Below the pieces are notes generated by a model. The model did no database searches and had not been told where the DNA came from. It worked only from the letters and a program-made list of their open reading frames with translations. A program made the translations under genes and the position numbers. 64,000 bases of DNA from the NCBI RefSeq assembly GCF_016907315.1, contig NZ_JAFBBS010000001.1, positions 620,001 to 684,000 on the forward strand, given 5' to 3'. Positions 26,675 to 36,063 of this stretch are shown in pieces (position 1 is the first letter of the stretch; every line of letters starts with the position of its first letter). Source of the DNA: Microbacterium esteraromaticum. Its GTDB lineage: Bacteria; Actinomycetota; Actinomycetes; Actinomycetales; Microbacteriaceae.

Positions 26675-27322
26675 ATGCGCGTGTGCCTGGCATCCACCTC
26701 CCCTGCCCGCCTGATGCTGCTGCGGCAGGCGGGCATCGAACCGATCGCCCTCTCCCCCGCGGTCGATGAGGATGCGGTGGCCGCTGCGGCGAGCACGGAG
26801 CGCGGCGCCGCGCTCCCGCCCGAGGAGCTCGTCCTGCTGCTCGCCAGGGCCAAGGCCGCCGAGGTCGCGCACCGCATCCACGACGAGCATCCCGGATTCG
26901 ACGGCATCGTCATCGGGGGCGACTCGATGTTCGCCATCGGAGGGCAGGTGCACGGCAAGCCGTACACGCCCGAGGCCGCCCGTGAGCGCTGGCAGCAGAT
27001 GCGCGGCGCCACAGGGATCCTGCACTCGGGCCACTCCGTCTTCCGCGTCTCGCCGGGGGCGGAACCGGTCGAGGCGACGGCCGTGGCCGAGGCGTCGGTC
27101 ACCTTCGCCGATGACGTCACGGATGCCGAGCTCGAGGCGTACATCGGCACCGGCGAGCCCCTGCACGTGGCCGGCGCCTTCACTGTCGACAGCCTGGGTG
27201 GCGCGTTCATCACCCGTGTCGAGGGCGACCCCTCGACCGTGGTGGGCATGTCGCTGTCGACTCTGCGACGCCTGGCGAGGGAGCTCGGCGTGGTCTGGAC
27301 CGATTTGTGGGCGACGGCCTAA
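26675..27322 (+). CDS. maf: Maf-family nucleoside triphosphate pyrophosphatase
   Basis: 215-residue house-cleaning pyrophosphatase for modified or non-canonical NTPs. The N-terminus [18 protein letters not shown] matches the Maf signature (SxSxxR). Central [20 protein letters not shown] and the catalytic-acid region ([13 protein letters not shown]) follow. The family is also linked to septum inhibition in Bacillus. It lies between the carboxylase beta/epsilon and alpha genes, the order remembered from M. tuberculosis (Rv3280-Rv3282-Rv3285). Confidence 0.93.
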   Translation: MRVCLASTSPARLMLLRQAGIEPIALSPAVDEDAVAAAASTERGAALPPEELVLLLARAKAAEVAHRIHDEHPGFDGIVIGGDSMFAIGGQVHGKPYTPEAARERWQQMRGATGILHSGHSVFRVSPGAEPVEATAVAEASVTFADDVTDAELEAYIGTGEPLHVAGAFTVDSLGGAFITRVEGDPSTVVGMSLSTLRRLARELGVVWTDLWATA

Positions 27323-27376
27323 CGGGTTCGCACATTTCTTGTGGAGAGTCGTCAAAAAGATCGGCGTCGACCTCGC

Positions 27377-27382
27377 TAGGCT
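27377..27382 (+). promoter_or_regulatory. -10 element, leaderless accA3
   Basis: TAGGCT, 7 nt before the ATG at 27390. Confidence 0.6.
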
Positions 27383-27389
27383 GAAGCCC

Positions 27390-29159
27390 ATGCCTGATAT
27401 CGCCAAGGTGCTCATCGCGAACCGCGGCGAGATCGCCGTACGCATCATCCGCGCCGCCCGGGACTCCGGAATCTCTTCTGTCGCCGTGTACGCCGACCAG
27501 GACCGCGACGCCATGCACGCGCGTCTCGCCGATGAGGCGTACAGCCTCGACGGGTCGACAAGCGCGACGACCTACCTGCAGATCGACAAGATCCTCTCGG
27601 TCGCACGTCGTGCCGGAGCGGACGCCGTGCACCCCGGCTACGGCTTCCTCGCCGAGAACGCCGACTTCGCCCGGGCCGTGATCGGCGCGGGAATGACCTG
27701 GATCGGTCCGTCGCCTGAGGCCATCGAGGCACTCGGCGACAAGGTCACCGCGCGTCACGTCGCCGAGAAGGTCGGCGCACCTCTCGCCCCCGGCATGCCG
27801 GGGCCGGTCGACGGTGCCGACGAGGTCATCGCGTTCGCGAAGGAGCACGGCCTGCCGATCGCGATCAAGGCGGCCTACGGCGGCGGGGGCCGCGGTCTGA
27901 AGGTCGCACGCGAACTCGACGAGGTCGCCGAGCTCTTCGAATCGGCCACTCGCGAGGCGGTCGCCGCCTTCGGCCGCGGCGAGTGCTTCGTCGAGAAGTA
28001 CCTCGACAAGCCGCGCCACGTCGAGACGCAGTGCCTGGCCGACTCCGCGGGCAATGTCGTCGTGATCTCGACGCGCGACTGCTCGCTGCAGCGTCGCCAT
28101 CAGAAGCTTGTCGAAGAGGCTCCCGCGCCCTTCCTGACCGATGAGCAGAACGAGCTGCTGTACTCGGCGTCGAAGGCCATCCTCAAAGAGGTCGGCTACG
28201 TCGGCGCGGGAACCTGCGAGTTCCTCATCGGCGCGGACGGCACCGTGTCGTTCCTCGAGGTGAACACGCGCCTGCAGGTCGAGCACCCGGTCTCGGAAGA
28301 GGTCACGGGCATCGATCTGGTGCGCGAGCAGTTCCGCATCGCCGCCGGCGGCACCATCGACTACGACGATCCGGCGCCGCAGGGGCACTCGATCGAGTTC
28401 CGCATCAACGGCGAGGATCCGGGTCGCGGGTTCCTCCCCCAGCCTGGCCCTATCAACGTCTTCAAGACGTTCGGCGGCCCCGGCATCCGCCTCGACTCCG
28501 GCGTCACCGCCGGCGACGCCGTCTCGGGCGCCTTCGACTCGCTGCTGGCGAAGATCATCGTCACCGGTCGCGACCGCGCCGAGGCGCTCGAGCGCTCGCG
28601 TCGGGCCCTCGACGAGTTCGAGGTCTCCGGCATGCCGACCGTGCTGCCCTTCCACCGCAAGGTCGTCAACGACCCCGCCTTCGTCGCGGCCGACGGCGAG
28701 TTCGGCGTGTACACGCGCTGGATCGAGACCGAATTCGTCAACGACATCCCCGCGTGGGACGGCGAGCTGGAAGGCCCTGCGGCAGCACCGGGCCGCCACA
28801 CGGTCGTCGTCGAGGTGGCAGGCAAGCGCCTCGAGGTGAGCCTGCCCGACCGCGTCGCCGCTCCCGTCGCAGGCACCGCGGGTCGTCCGGCGGCCGCGCC
28901 GCCGTCGCGTCGCAGCCACACCGCCACCGCGAACGCGGGCGCCTCAGGCGACGCCGTCAAGTCGCCGATGCAGGCCACCGTGGTCAAGCTGGCCGTCGAA
29001 GAGGGCCAGCAGGTCGTCAAGGGCGATCTCGTGGTCGTGCTCGAGGCCATGAAGATGGAGCAGCCGCTGCAGGCGCACAAGGACGGCGTGGTCGGCAACA
29101 TCGACGCCACGCCTGGTGCGACCGTGTCGGCAGGGCACCAGCTGCTCACGATCAGCTGA
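27390..29159 (+). CDS. accA3: Acyl-CoA carboxylase alpha subunit (biotin carboxylase + BCCP)
   Basis: 589-residue fusion subunit. The biotin carboxylase domain (about 1-450) starts with [19 protein letters not shown] and contains the ATP-grasp loop [13 protein letters not shown], the [17 protein letters not shown] motif and [13 protein letters not shown] linker rich in Pro/Ala (about 490-515) leads to the biotinyl domain with EAMKMEQ; the biotinylated Lys is about residue 555. It should pair with the beta and epsilon subunits at 20358-22162 to carboxylate acetyl- or propionyl-CoA. It ends at a strong perfect hairpin. Confidence 0.96.
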   Translation: MPDIAKVLIANRGEIAVRIIRAARDSGISSVAVYADQDRDAMHARLADEAYSLDGSTSATTYLQIDKILSVARRAGADAVHPGYGFLAENADFARAVIGAGMTWIGPSPEAIEALGDKVTARHVAEKVGAPLAPGMPGPVDGADEVIAFAKEHGLPIAIKAAYGGGGRGLKVARELDEVAELFESATREAVAAFGRGECFVEKYLDKPRHVETQCLADSAGNVVVISTRDCSLQRRHQKLVEEAPAPFLTDEQNELLYSASKAILKEVGYVGAGTCEFLIGADGTVSFLEVNTRLQVEHPVSEEVTGIDLVREQFRIAAGGTIDYDDPAPQGHSIEFRINGEDPGRGFLPQPGPINVFKTFGGPGIRLDSGVTAGDAVSGAFDSLLAKIIVTGRDRAEALERSRRALDEFEVSGMPTVLPFHRKVVNDPAFVAADGEFGVYTRWIETEFVNDIPAWDGELEGPAAAPGRHTVVVEVAGKRLEVSLPDRVAAPVAGTAGRPAAAPPSRRSHTATANAGASGDAVKSPMQATVVKLAVEEGQQVVKGDLVVVLEAMKMEQPLQAHKDGVVGNIDATPGATVSAGHQLLTIS

Positions 29160-29176
29160 TCCGACCTGACAGTGCA

Positions 29177-29208
29177 GAAGGCGCGTCCCCGATCGGGGAC
29201 GCGCCTTC
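29177..29208. terminator. Bidirectional terminator between accA3 and lpdA
   Basis: A perfect 32-bp palindrome: GAAGGCGCGTCCCCGA followed directly by its complement. On plus it is followed by TTCGTCT. Both genes end within 20 bp of it. Confidence 0.8.
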
Positions 29209-29227
29209 TTCGTCTGGTGGTGCGGAG

Positions 29228-30667
29228 TCAGACGGCGCTGACCGCGTGCATGGCCCGGCTCGCGTCGGTGATGCTCGTCGTGAGCGACGGGTAGGCGGCG
29301 AAGACCCGGGCGACCTGATCGACCGTCATCCGTCGCTCGACCGCGATGGCGAGCGGGTAGATGAGCTCGGATGCCCGAGGTGCGACGATCACGCCGCCGA
29401 TGACGGTTCCGGACCCTCGGCGCGCGATGACCTTCACGAACCCGTCCTTGATGCCGAGCATCTTCGCGCGCGGGTTGGCGGCGAGCGGCAGCTTGTGCGC
29501 GATGCCGTCGGCCTCGCCGTTCTCGATGTCCTGCTCGGAGAACCCGACCGTCGCGATCTCGGGCGCGGTGAAGATGTTCGCGGTGATCTTGCGCTGCTCG
29601 AGCGGGATCACGATGTCGCCGAGGGCGTGGAAGACAGCCGTGCGGCCCTGCATCGAGGCGACGGATGCCAGCGGGAAGAAGTTCGTGCAGTCGCCGACCG
29701 CGTAGACGTTGGGCACCGAGGTGCGCGCAACACGGTTGACGCGGACGTGACCGGACTCGGTCAGCTCGATGCCGGCCTCTTCCAGACCGATCCCGGCGGT
29801 GTTCGGGATCGATCCGACCGCCATCAGGCAGTGGCTTCCCTCGACCGTGCGCCCATCGGCGAGCGTGACGAGAACGCCGTCGTCGGTGCGCTCGACGCTC
29901 TCGGCCCGCGCCTTCGAGAGCACCTGCATGCCACCGCGGGTGAAGACCTTCTCGAGCACCTTCGCGGCATCCTGGTCCTCGCCGGGAAGCACCTGGTCGC
30001 GGCTCGACACGAGCGTGACCTTCGCGCCGAGGTTCATGTACGCCGAGGCGAACTCCGCACCGGTGACGCCGGAGCCCACGACGATCAGGTGCTCGGGCAG
30101 CGCCTTCATGTCGTACAGCTGGGTCCACGTGAGGATCCGCTCGCCGTCCGGCTTCGCCGTGGGCAGCTCGCGCGGCGACGCACCAACGGAGACGACCACC
30201 GTATCCGCCTCGACGCGGTCGAAGTCGGTGCCGCCGGGGCCGGTGGCGACGACGATCGCGTTCGGACCCTCGAGGCGGCCGTGGCCGGAGATGATACGAA
30301 CGCCGGCCTCGAGCAGGGTGGCGCGCATGTCCTCCGACTGCTGGCCCGCGAGGGCGAGCAGTCGCTTGTTGACCGCGGCGAGGTTGATGGCGATCTCGGG
30401 CTTGAGGGGCTTGTCGTTCGCACCGCGCGCATAGAACTGCACGCCGAGGTCGCTCGCCCCGGCGATGGCGACCGCTGCGTCGGCGGTCGCGATGAGGCTC
30501 TTCGACGGCACGACGTCGGTGAGCACGGCCGAGCCGCCCACCCCGACGCGCTCGACGAGCGTCACATCCGCTCCCAGCTGGGCGGCGGCGATCGCCGCCT
30601 CATACCCACCGGGGCCGCCGCCGAGGACGGCGACGCTCTGCCTGTTCGCGAAGGAAGTCTGAGACAT
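29228..30667 (-). CDS. lpdA: LpdA-type NAD(P)H-quinone reductase (flavoprotein disulfide reductase fold)
   Basis: 479-residue FAD/NAD-binding protein with the pyridine nucleotide-disulfide oxidoreductase fold. The N-terminal FAD motif is VAVLGGGPGGYEAAIAAAQL; the NAD motif is LIVVGSGVTGAEFASAYMNL; the C-terminal dimerisation domain starts near residue 350. The redox-active CxxxxC pair found in lipoamide dehydrogenases is missing: the region reads VGVGGSAVLTDVVPSKSL. This matches M. tuberculosis LpdA (Rv3303c), a quinone reductase rather than a dihydrolipoyl dehydrogenase. The start at 30667 fits the family; GGAG lies only 3 nt before it. It is divergent from punA. Confidence 0.92.
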   Translation of the reverse strand: MSQTSFANRQSVAVLGGGPGGYEAAIAAAQLGADVTLVERVGVGGSAVLTDVVPSKSLIATADAAVAIAGASDLGVQFYARGANDKPLKPEIAINLAAVNKRLLALAGQQSEDMRATLLEAGVRIISGHGRLEGPNAIVVATGPGGTDFDRVEADTVVVSVGASPRELPTAKPDGERILTWTQLYDMKALPEHLIVVGSGVTGAEFASAYMNLGAKVTLVSSRDQVLPGEDQDAAKVLEKVFTRGGMQVLSKARAESVERTDDGVLVTLADGRTVEGSHCLMAVGSIPNTAGIGLEEAGIELTESGHVRVNRVARTSVPNVYAVGDCTNFFPLASVASMQGRTAVFHALGDIVIPLEQRKITANIFTAPEIATVGFSEQDIENGEADGIAHKLPLAANPRAKMLGIKDGFVKVIARRGSGTVIGGVIVAPRASELIYPLAIAVERRMTVDQVARVFAAYPSLTTSITDASRAMHAVSAV

Positions 30668-30712
30668 GAACTCCATTCTTCCGCAATCCTGGCACCCGCC
30701 CTGCCACCTTCC

Positions 30713-30718
30713 TAGAGT
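30713..30718 (+). promoter_or_regulatory. -10 element, leaderless punA
   Basis: TAGAGT, 6 nt before the ATG at 30725. Confidence 0.6.
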
Positions 30719-30724
30719 GGACTC

Positions 30725-31558
30725 ATGCGTGACACCACCCTGAACCCCCTGGACGACCCGACGGCGGACCCGTTCGCCGTCGCAGCCGATGCGGCCGCCG
30801 ACATCGCGCGCCTCACCGGGGTCGACCACCACGACATCGCCCTGACCCTCGGCTCCGGCTGGGGCAAGGCCGCTGAGCTCATCGGCGAGACCGTCGCCAC
30901 GGTCCCCGCGACCGAGGTGACAGGGTTCTCGAAGCCCGCTCTCGAGGGCCACGTCGGCACACTGCGCAGCATCCGCACCCCGAACGGGAAGAACGTTCTC
31001 GTGATCGGCGCGCGCACCCACTACTACGAAGACCACGGCGTGCGCCGCGTAGTGCATTCGGTGCGCACCGCCGCCGCCACCGGCGCCGAGATCATGGTGC
31101 TCACCAACGGCGCCGGCGGCATCCGCGAGACATGGAAGCCCGGCCAGCCGGTGCTGATCAGCGATCACATCAACCTCACCGCCGACTCTCCTCTCGAGGG
31201 CGCGACGTTCATCGATCTGACCGACCTGTACTCGACCCGCCTGCGCGACATCGCGCGCACGGTCGACCCCACCCTCGACGAGGGCGTGTACACCCAGTTC
31301 CGCGGTCCGCATTACGAGACTCCGGCCGAGGTGCAGATGGCGAAGGCGATCGGTGGTCACATCGTCGGCATGTCGACCGCCCTCGAGGCCATCGCCGCCC
31401 GCCAGGCGGGCATGGAGATCCTGGGCTTCTCGCTGATCACGAACCTGGCCGCGGGCATCCAGAAGACCCCGCTGAGCCACGACGAGGTCATAGAGGCGGG
31501 CCGTGAGGCGGAGCCGGTGATCTCGGCGCTGCTCGCCCGGGTGATCGAGGCGCTGTGA
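30725..31558 (+). CDS. punA: Purine-nucleoside phosphorylase (trimeric type)
   Basis: 277-residue enzyme cleaving purine nucleosides with phosphate into base and (deoxy)ribose-1-phosphate. Motifs of the trimeric PNP family are present: LTLGSGWGKAAELI, EGHVGTLRSI, HYYEDHGVRRVVH, LTNGAGGI and GPHYETPAEVQMAK, with GMSTALEAIAARQAG near the substrate Glu/Asn site. It is followed by the phosphosugar mutase with GTGA overlap, so pentose-1-phosphate may pass to it. This pair resembles deoD-pmmB (Rv3307-Rv3308). Confidence 0.95.
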   Translation: MRDTTLNPLDDPTADPFAVAADAAADIARLTGVDHHDIALTLGSGWGKAAELIGETVATVPATEVTGFSKPALEGHVGTLRSIRTPNGKNVLVIGARTHYYEDHGVRRVVHSVRTAAATGAEIMVLTNGAGGIRETWKPGQPVLISDHINLTADSPLEGATFIDLTDLYSTRLRDIARTVDPTLDEGVYTQFRGPHYETPAEVQMAKAIGGHIVGMSTALEAIAARQAGMEILGFSLITNLAAGIQKTPLSHDEVIEAGREAEPVISALLARVIEAL

Positions 31559-33228
31559 ACGAGCGCCTCTCCCAGGCGCGCGCCTGGCTGCGACAGGATC
31601 CGGATGCCGAGACACGCGACGAGCTCGCGGGCATCATCACTCGCGCCGCAAGCGGCGACCCCGCCGCTGCAGCGGATCTCGACGACCGTTTCGGCAGCCG
31701 CCTCGCCTTCGGCACAGCCGGCCTGCGCGGTGAGCTCGGCGCCGGCAGCAACCGCATGAACCGGGTGCTCGTGACGCAGGCGGCAGCCGGCTTCGCCGGC
31801 TACCTGCTGCAGCGCGACTCGGGCTCGGGACCGCGCCCGACCGTGGTGATCGGCTATGACGGGCGCCGCAACTCGCGCCGCTTCGCCCTCGACTCCGCCG
31901 AGATCTTCGCCGGTGCGGGTCTGCGCGCCGTCCTGCTGCCCCGCCTGCTGCCGACGCCCGTGCTCGCCTTCGCAGTGCGTCATCTGCAGGCGGATGCCGG
32001 AGTCATGGTCACCGCGAGCCACAACCCGCCGAACGACAACGGCTACAAGGTGTACCTCGGCGGCGCAGACGAAGGATCCCAGATCGTCGCACCCGCTGAT
32101 GCCGAGATCGCCGCGCACATCCAGCGCGTCGCCGACGCAGGCGACGTCGGACTGCTTCCCCGATCGGACGCCTATGAGGTGGCCGGGGAGGACGTCGTCG
32201 AGGCGTACATCGCCGCGACCGCCGCCGTCGCACCCGCGCCGTTCGGCGTGCAGGAGATGCGCTGGGTGTACACTGCCATGCACGGTGTGGGCTGGGAGAC
32301 CTTCTCACGCGTCGTGAAGGCGGCCGGGTATCCGGCGCCGCGCATGGTCGATGCACAGCGCGATCCCGACCCCACCTTCCGCACGGTGTCGTTCCCGAAT
32401 CCCGAGGAGCCGGGCGCGATGGATCTCGCCTTCGCTCGCGCACGTGAAGCCGACGCCGAGTTCATCATCGCGAACGACCCGGATGCCGATCGTCTCGCGG
32501 TAGCGATCCCGGATGCCTCCGCTGAGGGCGGCTGGCGCCGTCTGACCGGCAACGAGGTCGGTCTGCTCCTCGGATGGCGCGCTGCTCGCGCGGCTCAGGG
32601 ACAAGAAGGCGCATCCCTCGCCTGCTCGCTGGTCTCATCGCCCGGGCTCGGCGCTGTCGCCGAGCGGTACGGGCTCGACTTCCACGAGACGCTGACGGGA
32701 TTCAAGTGGATCTCCCGTGCGCCCGGCATGGTGTTCGGATTCGAAGAGGCCCTCGGCTATCTCGTGAACCCGGGCACCGTGCGCGACAAGGACGGCATCT
32801 CCGCTGCGGTCGCGCTGCTGGGGCTCGCCGCCGAGGCCAGGGTGCGCGAGAGCAGCATCGCCGGCCTGCTCGACGAGCTGGGCTCTGAGATCGGGCACTT
32901 CGCGAGCGGCCAGGTGTCAGTTCGTGTCGATGACCTCTCGCTGATCGCCGGAACGATGTCGTCGCTGCGAGCGCAGCCGCCGGCATCGTTCGGCTCTCGT
33001 GCCGTCGCGTCCGCCGAAGACCTCGCTGCGGGCGATGCGGGTGTGCCGGCGGGCGATGTGTTGCGCTACCGTCTCGACGACGGGTCGCGGGTGATCGTGC
33101 GCCCGAGCGGCACCGAGCCCAAGCTCAAGGTGTACATCGACGCGCGCGGCGACAGCCCGGCAGCAGCGGCGTCCGCCGTCGCCGAGCTCGAGTCCGCCGT
33201 GCGGGATCTGCTCTCCGAGCGTCGCTGA
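31555..33228 (+). CDS. Phospho-sugar mutase (PGM/PMM superfamily)
   Basis: 557-residue alpha-D-phosphohexomutase. All four signatures are visible: active-site Ser in TASHNPPNDNGYK, metal loop NDPDADRL, sugar-binding region FEEALGY, and phosphate-binding RPSGTEPKLK at the C-terminus. The substrate may be glucose-, mannose- or pentose-phosphate; the tight coupling to punA (GTGA overlap) favours interconversion of ribose-1-P and ribose-5-P, but this is inferred from context. The similar M. tuberculosis gene is called pmmB. Confidence 0.9.
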   Translation: MNERLSQARAWLRQDPDAETRDELAGIITRAASGDPAAAADLDDRFGSRLAFGTAGLRGELGAGSNRMNRVLVTQAAAGFAGYLLQRDSGSGPRPTVVIGYDGRRNSRRFALDSAEIFAGAGLRAVLLPRLLPTPVLAFAVRHLQADAGVMVTASHNPPNDNGYKVYLGGADEGSQIVAPADAEIAAHIQRVADAGDVGLLPRSDAYEVAGEDVVEAYIAATAAVAPAPFGVQEMRWVYTAMHGVGWETFSRVVKAAGYPAPRMVDAQRDPDPTFRTVSFPNPEEPGAMDLAFARAREADAEFIIANDPDADRLAVAIPDASAEGGWRRLTGNEVGLLLGWRAARAAQGQEGASLACSLVSSPGLGAVAERYGLDFHETLTGFKWISRAPGMVFGFEEALGYLVNPGTVRDKDGISAAVALLGLAAEARVRESSIAGLLDELGSEIGHFASGQVSVRVDDLSLIAGTMSSLRAQPPASFGSRAVASAEDLAAGDAGVPAGDVLRYRLDDGSRVIVRPSGTEPKLKVYIDARGDSPAAAASAVAELESAVRDLLSERR

Positions 33229-33240
33229 GTGCTGGCCGTC

Positions 33241-33272
33241 GTCACCGCCGCGACCGTCGTCGCGGCGGTGAC
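33241..33272 (+). terminator. Hairpin after the mutase gene
   Basis: 14-bp perfect stem (GTCACCGCCGCGAC with its complement) and a CGTC loop, 12 nt after the stop. No T-run follows, so it may be a Rho-assisted or RNA-stabilising structure rather than a strict intrinsic terminator. Confidence 0.5.
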
Positions 33273-33346
33273 CCAGCGCGTCACGGGGCTCGCGTTCGTC
33301 CTCGGTGGTCGTTGTGTGCACGGCCGTCGGCCTCTTCGCACGACGA

Positions 33347-33352
33347 TAGTCT
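33347..33352 (+). promoter_or_regulatory. -10 element, leaderless gene at 33359
   Basis: TAGTCT, 6 nt before the ATG at 33359. Confidence 0.55.
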
Positions 33353-33358
33353 CGATCC

Positions 33359-34105
33359 ATGGCCCGCACGCGCTCCACGCGCATCCTCCTCCGCGTCCTG
33401 TGGTCTCTGGGAGCCCTGGTCGTGCTTCTCGTCGTCGGCACCGTCGTATGGAGCCAGGTCGGCGTCATGGGCGCCGAGCCCGGCCCGCTCGCCGAGGCGG
33501 AGAACAACCCCGCCGTGACGATCGAGCAGACACCGGAGGGCGTCGTGCTCTCTCCCGCCGATGGCGACTCGGAGGTCGGCCTCGTGTTCGTCCCCGGCGC
33601 GAAGGTCCAGCCCGAGGCCTACCTCTCGACACTTGAGGATCTCGCCGCAGACGACGGCATCACCGTCGTCATCACACGGCCGTGGCTGAACCTCGCGTTC
33701 TTCGATCCGCGAGGGCTGGACGCGTTCACTTCGGCCGCGCCCGAGGTCGGCACGTGGATCGTGGGCGGGCATTCGCTGGGCGGGGTGCGCGCCTGCCAGC
33801 TCGCGGCGGACGCCGATGCGCTGGTCCTCTTCGCCTCGTACTGCGCGAACGACCTGTCGGAGTCAGCGCTGCCTGTACTGAGCCTGTCGGGCAGTGAGGA
33901 CGGACTGTCGACGCCGCAGAAGATCGCGGATACCAGGCACCTGCTTCCGGAGAGCGCCGAGCTCATCGAGATCGATGGCGCGTCGCACGCGTCCTTCGGC
34001 GCGTACGGCCCGCAGGCCGGCGACGGCACTCCTGCGATCTCGGACGACGACATGCGCGCAGAGATCACCGAGTCGGTCGGCGCTCTCGCCGCCGGGCTCG
34101 ACTGA
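33359..34105 (+). CDS. Membrane-anchored alpha/beta hydrolase
   Basis: 248 residues. An N-terminal signal-anchor (about 12-33; LWSLGALVVLLVVGTVVW) would place the catalytic part outside the membrane. The nucleophile elbow GHSLGG lies near residue 140, the acidic residue is probably in SGSEDGLS, and the catalytic His in DGASHASFG near 205. These fit the alpha/beta hydrolase family, often annotated as an alpha/beta hydrolase of unknown substrate. It is convergent with the PfkB gene (2 bp between stops). Substrate unknown. Confidence 0.82.
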   Translation: MARTRSTRILLRVLWSLGALVVLLVVGTVVWSQVGVMGAEPGPLAEAENNPAVTIEQTPEGVVLSPADGDSEVGLVFVPGAKVQPEAYLSTLEDLAADDGITVVITRPWLNLAFFDPRGLDAFTSAAPEVGTWIVGGHSLGGVRACQLAADADALVLFASYCANDLSESALPVLSLSGSEDGLSTPQKIADTRHLLPESAELIEIDGASHASFGAYGPQAGDGTPAISDDDMRAEITESVGALAAGLD

Positions 34106-34107
34106 CG

Positions 34108-34953
34108 TCAGTGGTCGAGAAGCGGATGCAGATGCCGGGAGGCCAGCACGACGGATGCTGAGCGGGCACCCGCCGACAGGGCCTGCGCAACCGTCGCGCC
34201 CGAGAGGCGCGCGTCGAGCACCCCCGCCAGGAAGGCATCACCTGCGCCGTTCGTGTCGACGACATCGACCGGCGCCGCACTGACGCGATGCGCGTTCCCC
34301 TCGGAGTCGATCGCGACCGCACCGTCGGCGCCGAGCGTGCACACCGCCAGCGACGCGCCCGCCGCCACCCGCGACCGCAGGAAGGCGACCGGGTCGTCGA
34401 GCCGATCGGCATTGCAGAACACCGCGTCGGCGGCTGCGAGGAACGGTCGATGGAATTCCGCTTCGCCGTCGTAGTCGTGCACGTCGACCCAGACGGGACG
34501 TCCCGCGCGCTGTGCGAGCGGCAGCAGCCGCAGCGGCTCGGCGGCGAGGTCCAGCACGAGCGCGTCAGCGGCCTGCATGGCGGCCTCGATCGCGGAGTCG
34601 TCTGCACCGTCGCCCGGCGGCGGGGACGCGAGGTACAGCGACACCCGCTCGCCCGCTCGCGTCATCAGGTTGAGGTGCCGCTCCGTGACCTCAGCGTCCG
34701 CCCAGAGGGTGGGCACGCCGGCATCCGCCAGCGCGGCACGCACCCGCATGCCGGCACCGTCGTTCGCGCTCATCGCATACAGCAGGACGTCGCGCCCCAG
34801 AGCGGTGAGGCTCAGTGCCTTTCCCGCGCTCGTGCCGCCGACGGTCTCCCACGAGTCCTCGGCGAACTGCATGTGCGGCACAGGCTCGGGCAGCCTGTCG
34901 AGCACGACGAGCGTGTTCCACGATGCCGGGCCCGCGATGAAGACCGAGCTCAT
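34108..34953 (-). CDS. PfkB/ribokinase-family kinase
   Basis: 281-residue carbohydrate or nucleoside kinase. The C-terminal signature DTNGAGDAFLAGV supplies the catalytic Asp and the anion hole; the N-terminal region VGGTSAGKALSLTALG matches the substrate-binding part of the family. It is the last gene of the nucleoside salvage operon, 7 bp after add. This suggests phosphorylation of a nucleoside, ribose or related sugar, but the exact substrate is not readable. The ATG at 34953 is used; the frame stays open 17 codons upstream into add. Confidence 0.85.
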   Translation of the reverse strand: MSSVFIAGPASWNTLVVLDRLPEPVPHMQFAEDSWETVGGTSAGKALSLTALGRDVLLYAMSANDGAGMRVRAALADAGVPTLWADAEVTERHLNLMTRAGERVSLYLASPPPGDGADDSAIEAAMQAADALVLDLAAEPLRLLPLAQRAGRPVWVDVHDYDGEAEFHRPFLAAADAVFCNADRLDDPVAFLRSRVAAGASLAVCTLGADGAVAIDSEGNAHRVSAAPVDVVDTNGAGDAFLAGVLDARLSGATVAQALSAGARSASVVLASRHLHPLLDH

Positions 34954-34960
34954 CGGCCGC

Positions 34961-36046
34961 TCAGCGCTCGAAGCCCTCGGCGACCATCTCGACCAGCTCC
35001 TCACGCTCCTCGACCGGCAGGAAGGCGGCCGAGGCGGCGTTGAACTGGAAGGCCTCGAGGTCGTCGAGGTCGTAGCCGAACGCGTCGACGAGCAGCGACA
35101 GCTCGCGGGTGAGCGAGGTGCCGCTCATGGTGCGGTTGTCGACGTTCACGGTGACCGAGAAGCCGAGCTGGTAGAGCAGGTCGAACGGGTGGTCGGCGAG
35201 TTCGTCGCCCCACTGTGCGATCGCCCCGGTCTGCAGGTTCGACGAAGGCGAGAGCTCGAGCGGTATCTCACGGTCGCGCACCCAGCGCGCCAGGTCGCCG
35301 AACTGCACCTGCACCTCGTCTCCCTCGCGCTCGATCACCTGCAGGTCCTCGGCGATCCGCACTCCGTGGCCCAGACGCAGCGCACGCCCGTCGATCAGGG
35401 CCGAGCGGATGGATGCCGGGCCCGCTGCCTCCCCCGCGTGCACCGTGACGGGCATGAACTCCCCGGCGAGGTAGTCGAACGCCTCGCGGTGCTGCGAGGC
35501 AGGGAAGCCGTCCTCAGGTCCGGCGGTATCGAAGCCGACGACGCCCGCCTCGCGGTGTCGGACGGCGAGCTCGGCGATGTCGCGCACCCGGTCGTTCTGA
35601 CGCATGGCGGAGAGGATCTGTCCCACCCGGATGCTGTGACCCGCGGCATCCGCCTCGTCCTCCCCCTCCTCGATGCCGCGCTGCACGGCACGCACCGCGT
35701 CGTCGAGGCTGACGCCGCCCGCAAGATGCTGCTCAGGCGCCCAGCGCATCTCGCCGTAGATCACGCCGTCTGCGGCGAGGTCGGCGACGAACTCGCGCGC
35801 GACCCGGGTCAGGGCCGCCTCCGACTGCATCACGGAGGTGACCAGATCGAACGTCTTCAGGTACTCGACGAGGGAGCCGGCGTCGCTCTGCTTCGCGAAC
35901 CAGCGGCTGAGGCCCTTGGCGTCCTGCGCCGGGACCTCGAGTCCCGCCGCGTCGGCGAGCTCGAGGATCGTCGCGGGGCGCACGCCGCCGTCGAGGTGGT
36001 CGTGCAGCGAGATCTTCGGCAGAGCGCGCAGTTCGTCGATCTTCAT
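34961..36046 (-). CDS. add: Adenosine deaminase
   Basis: 361-residue zinc hydrolase converting (deoxy)adenosine to (deoxy)inosine. Zinc ligands and catalytic residues are visible: LHDHLDGG (His-x-His), VHAGEAAGP (His plus catalytic Glu), RLGHG, and the C-terminal ELSPSSNLQTGA and NVDNRTMSGT region, where the Asp sits. GGAGG lies 7 nt before the ATG. It is 17 bp after deoA in the salvage operon, and the inosine produced would be split by the phosphorylase at 30725. Confidence 0.95.
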   Translation of the reverse strand: MKIDELRALPKISLHDHLDGGVRPATILELADAAGLEVPAQDAKGLSRWFAKQSDAGSLVEYLKTFDLVTSVMQSEAALTRVAREFVADLAADGVIYGEMRWAPEQHLAGGVSLDDAVRAVQRGIEEGEDEADAAGHSIRVGQILSAMRQNDRVRDIAELAVRHREAGVVGFDTAGPEDGFPASQHREAFDYLAGEFMPVTVHAGEAAGPASIRSALIDGRALRLGHGVRIAEDLQVIEREGDEVQVQFGDLARWVRDREIPLELSPSSNLQTGAIAQWGDELADHPFDLLYQLGFSVTVNVDNRTMSGTSLTRELSLLVDAFGYDLDDLEAFQFNAASAAFLPVEEREELVEMVAEGFER

Positions 36047-36063
36047 GGGTGATCCTCCGGGAT

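Noticed and set aside
27210..28919. A long open frame (569 codons) on the strand opposite accA3
   Set aside because: Codons and protein composition are typical of high-GC antisense shadows (Arg, Asp, Val, Leu-rich with no motif), while the plus strand encodes a complete carboxylase.
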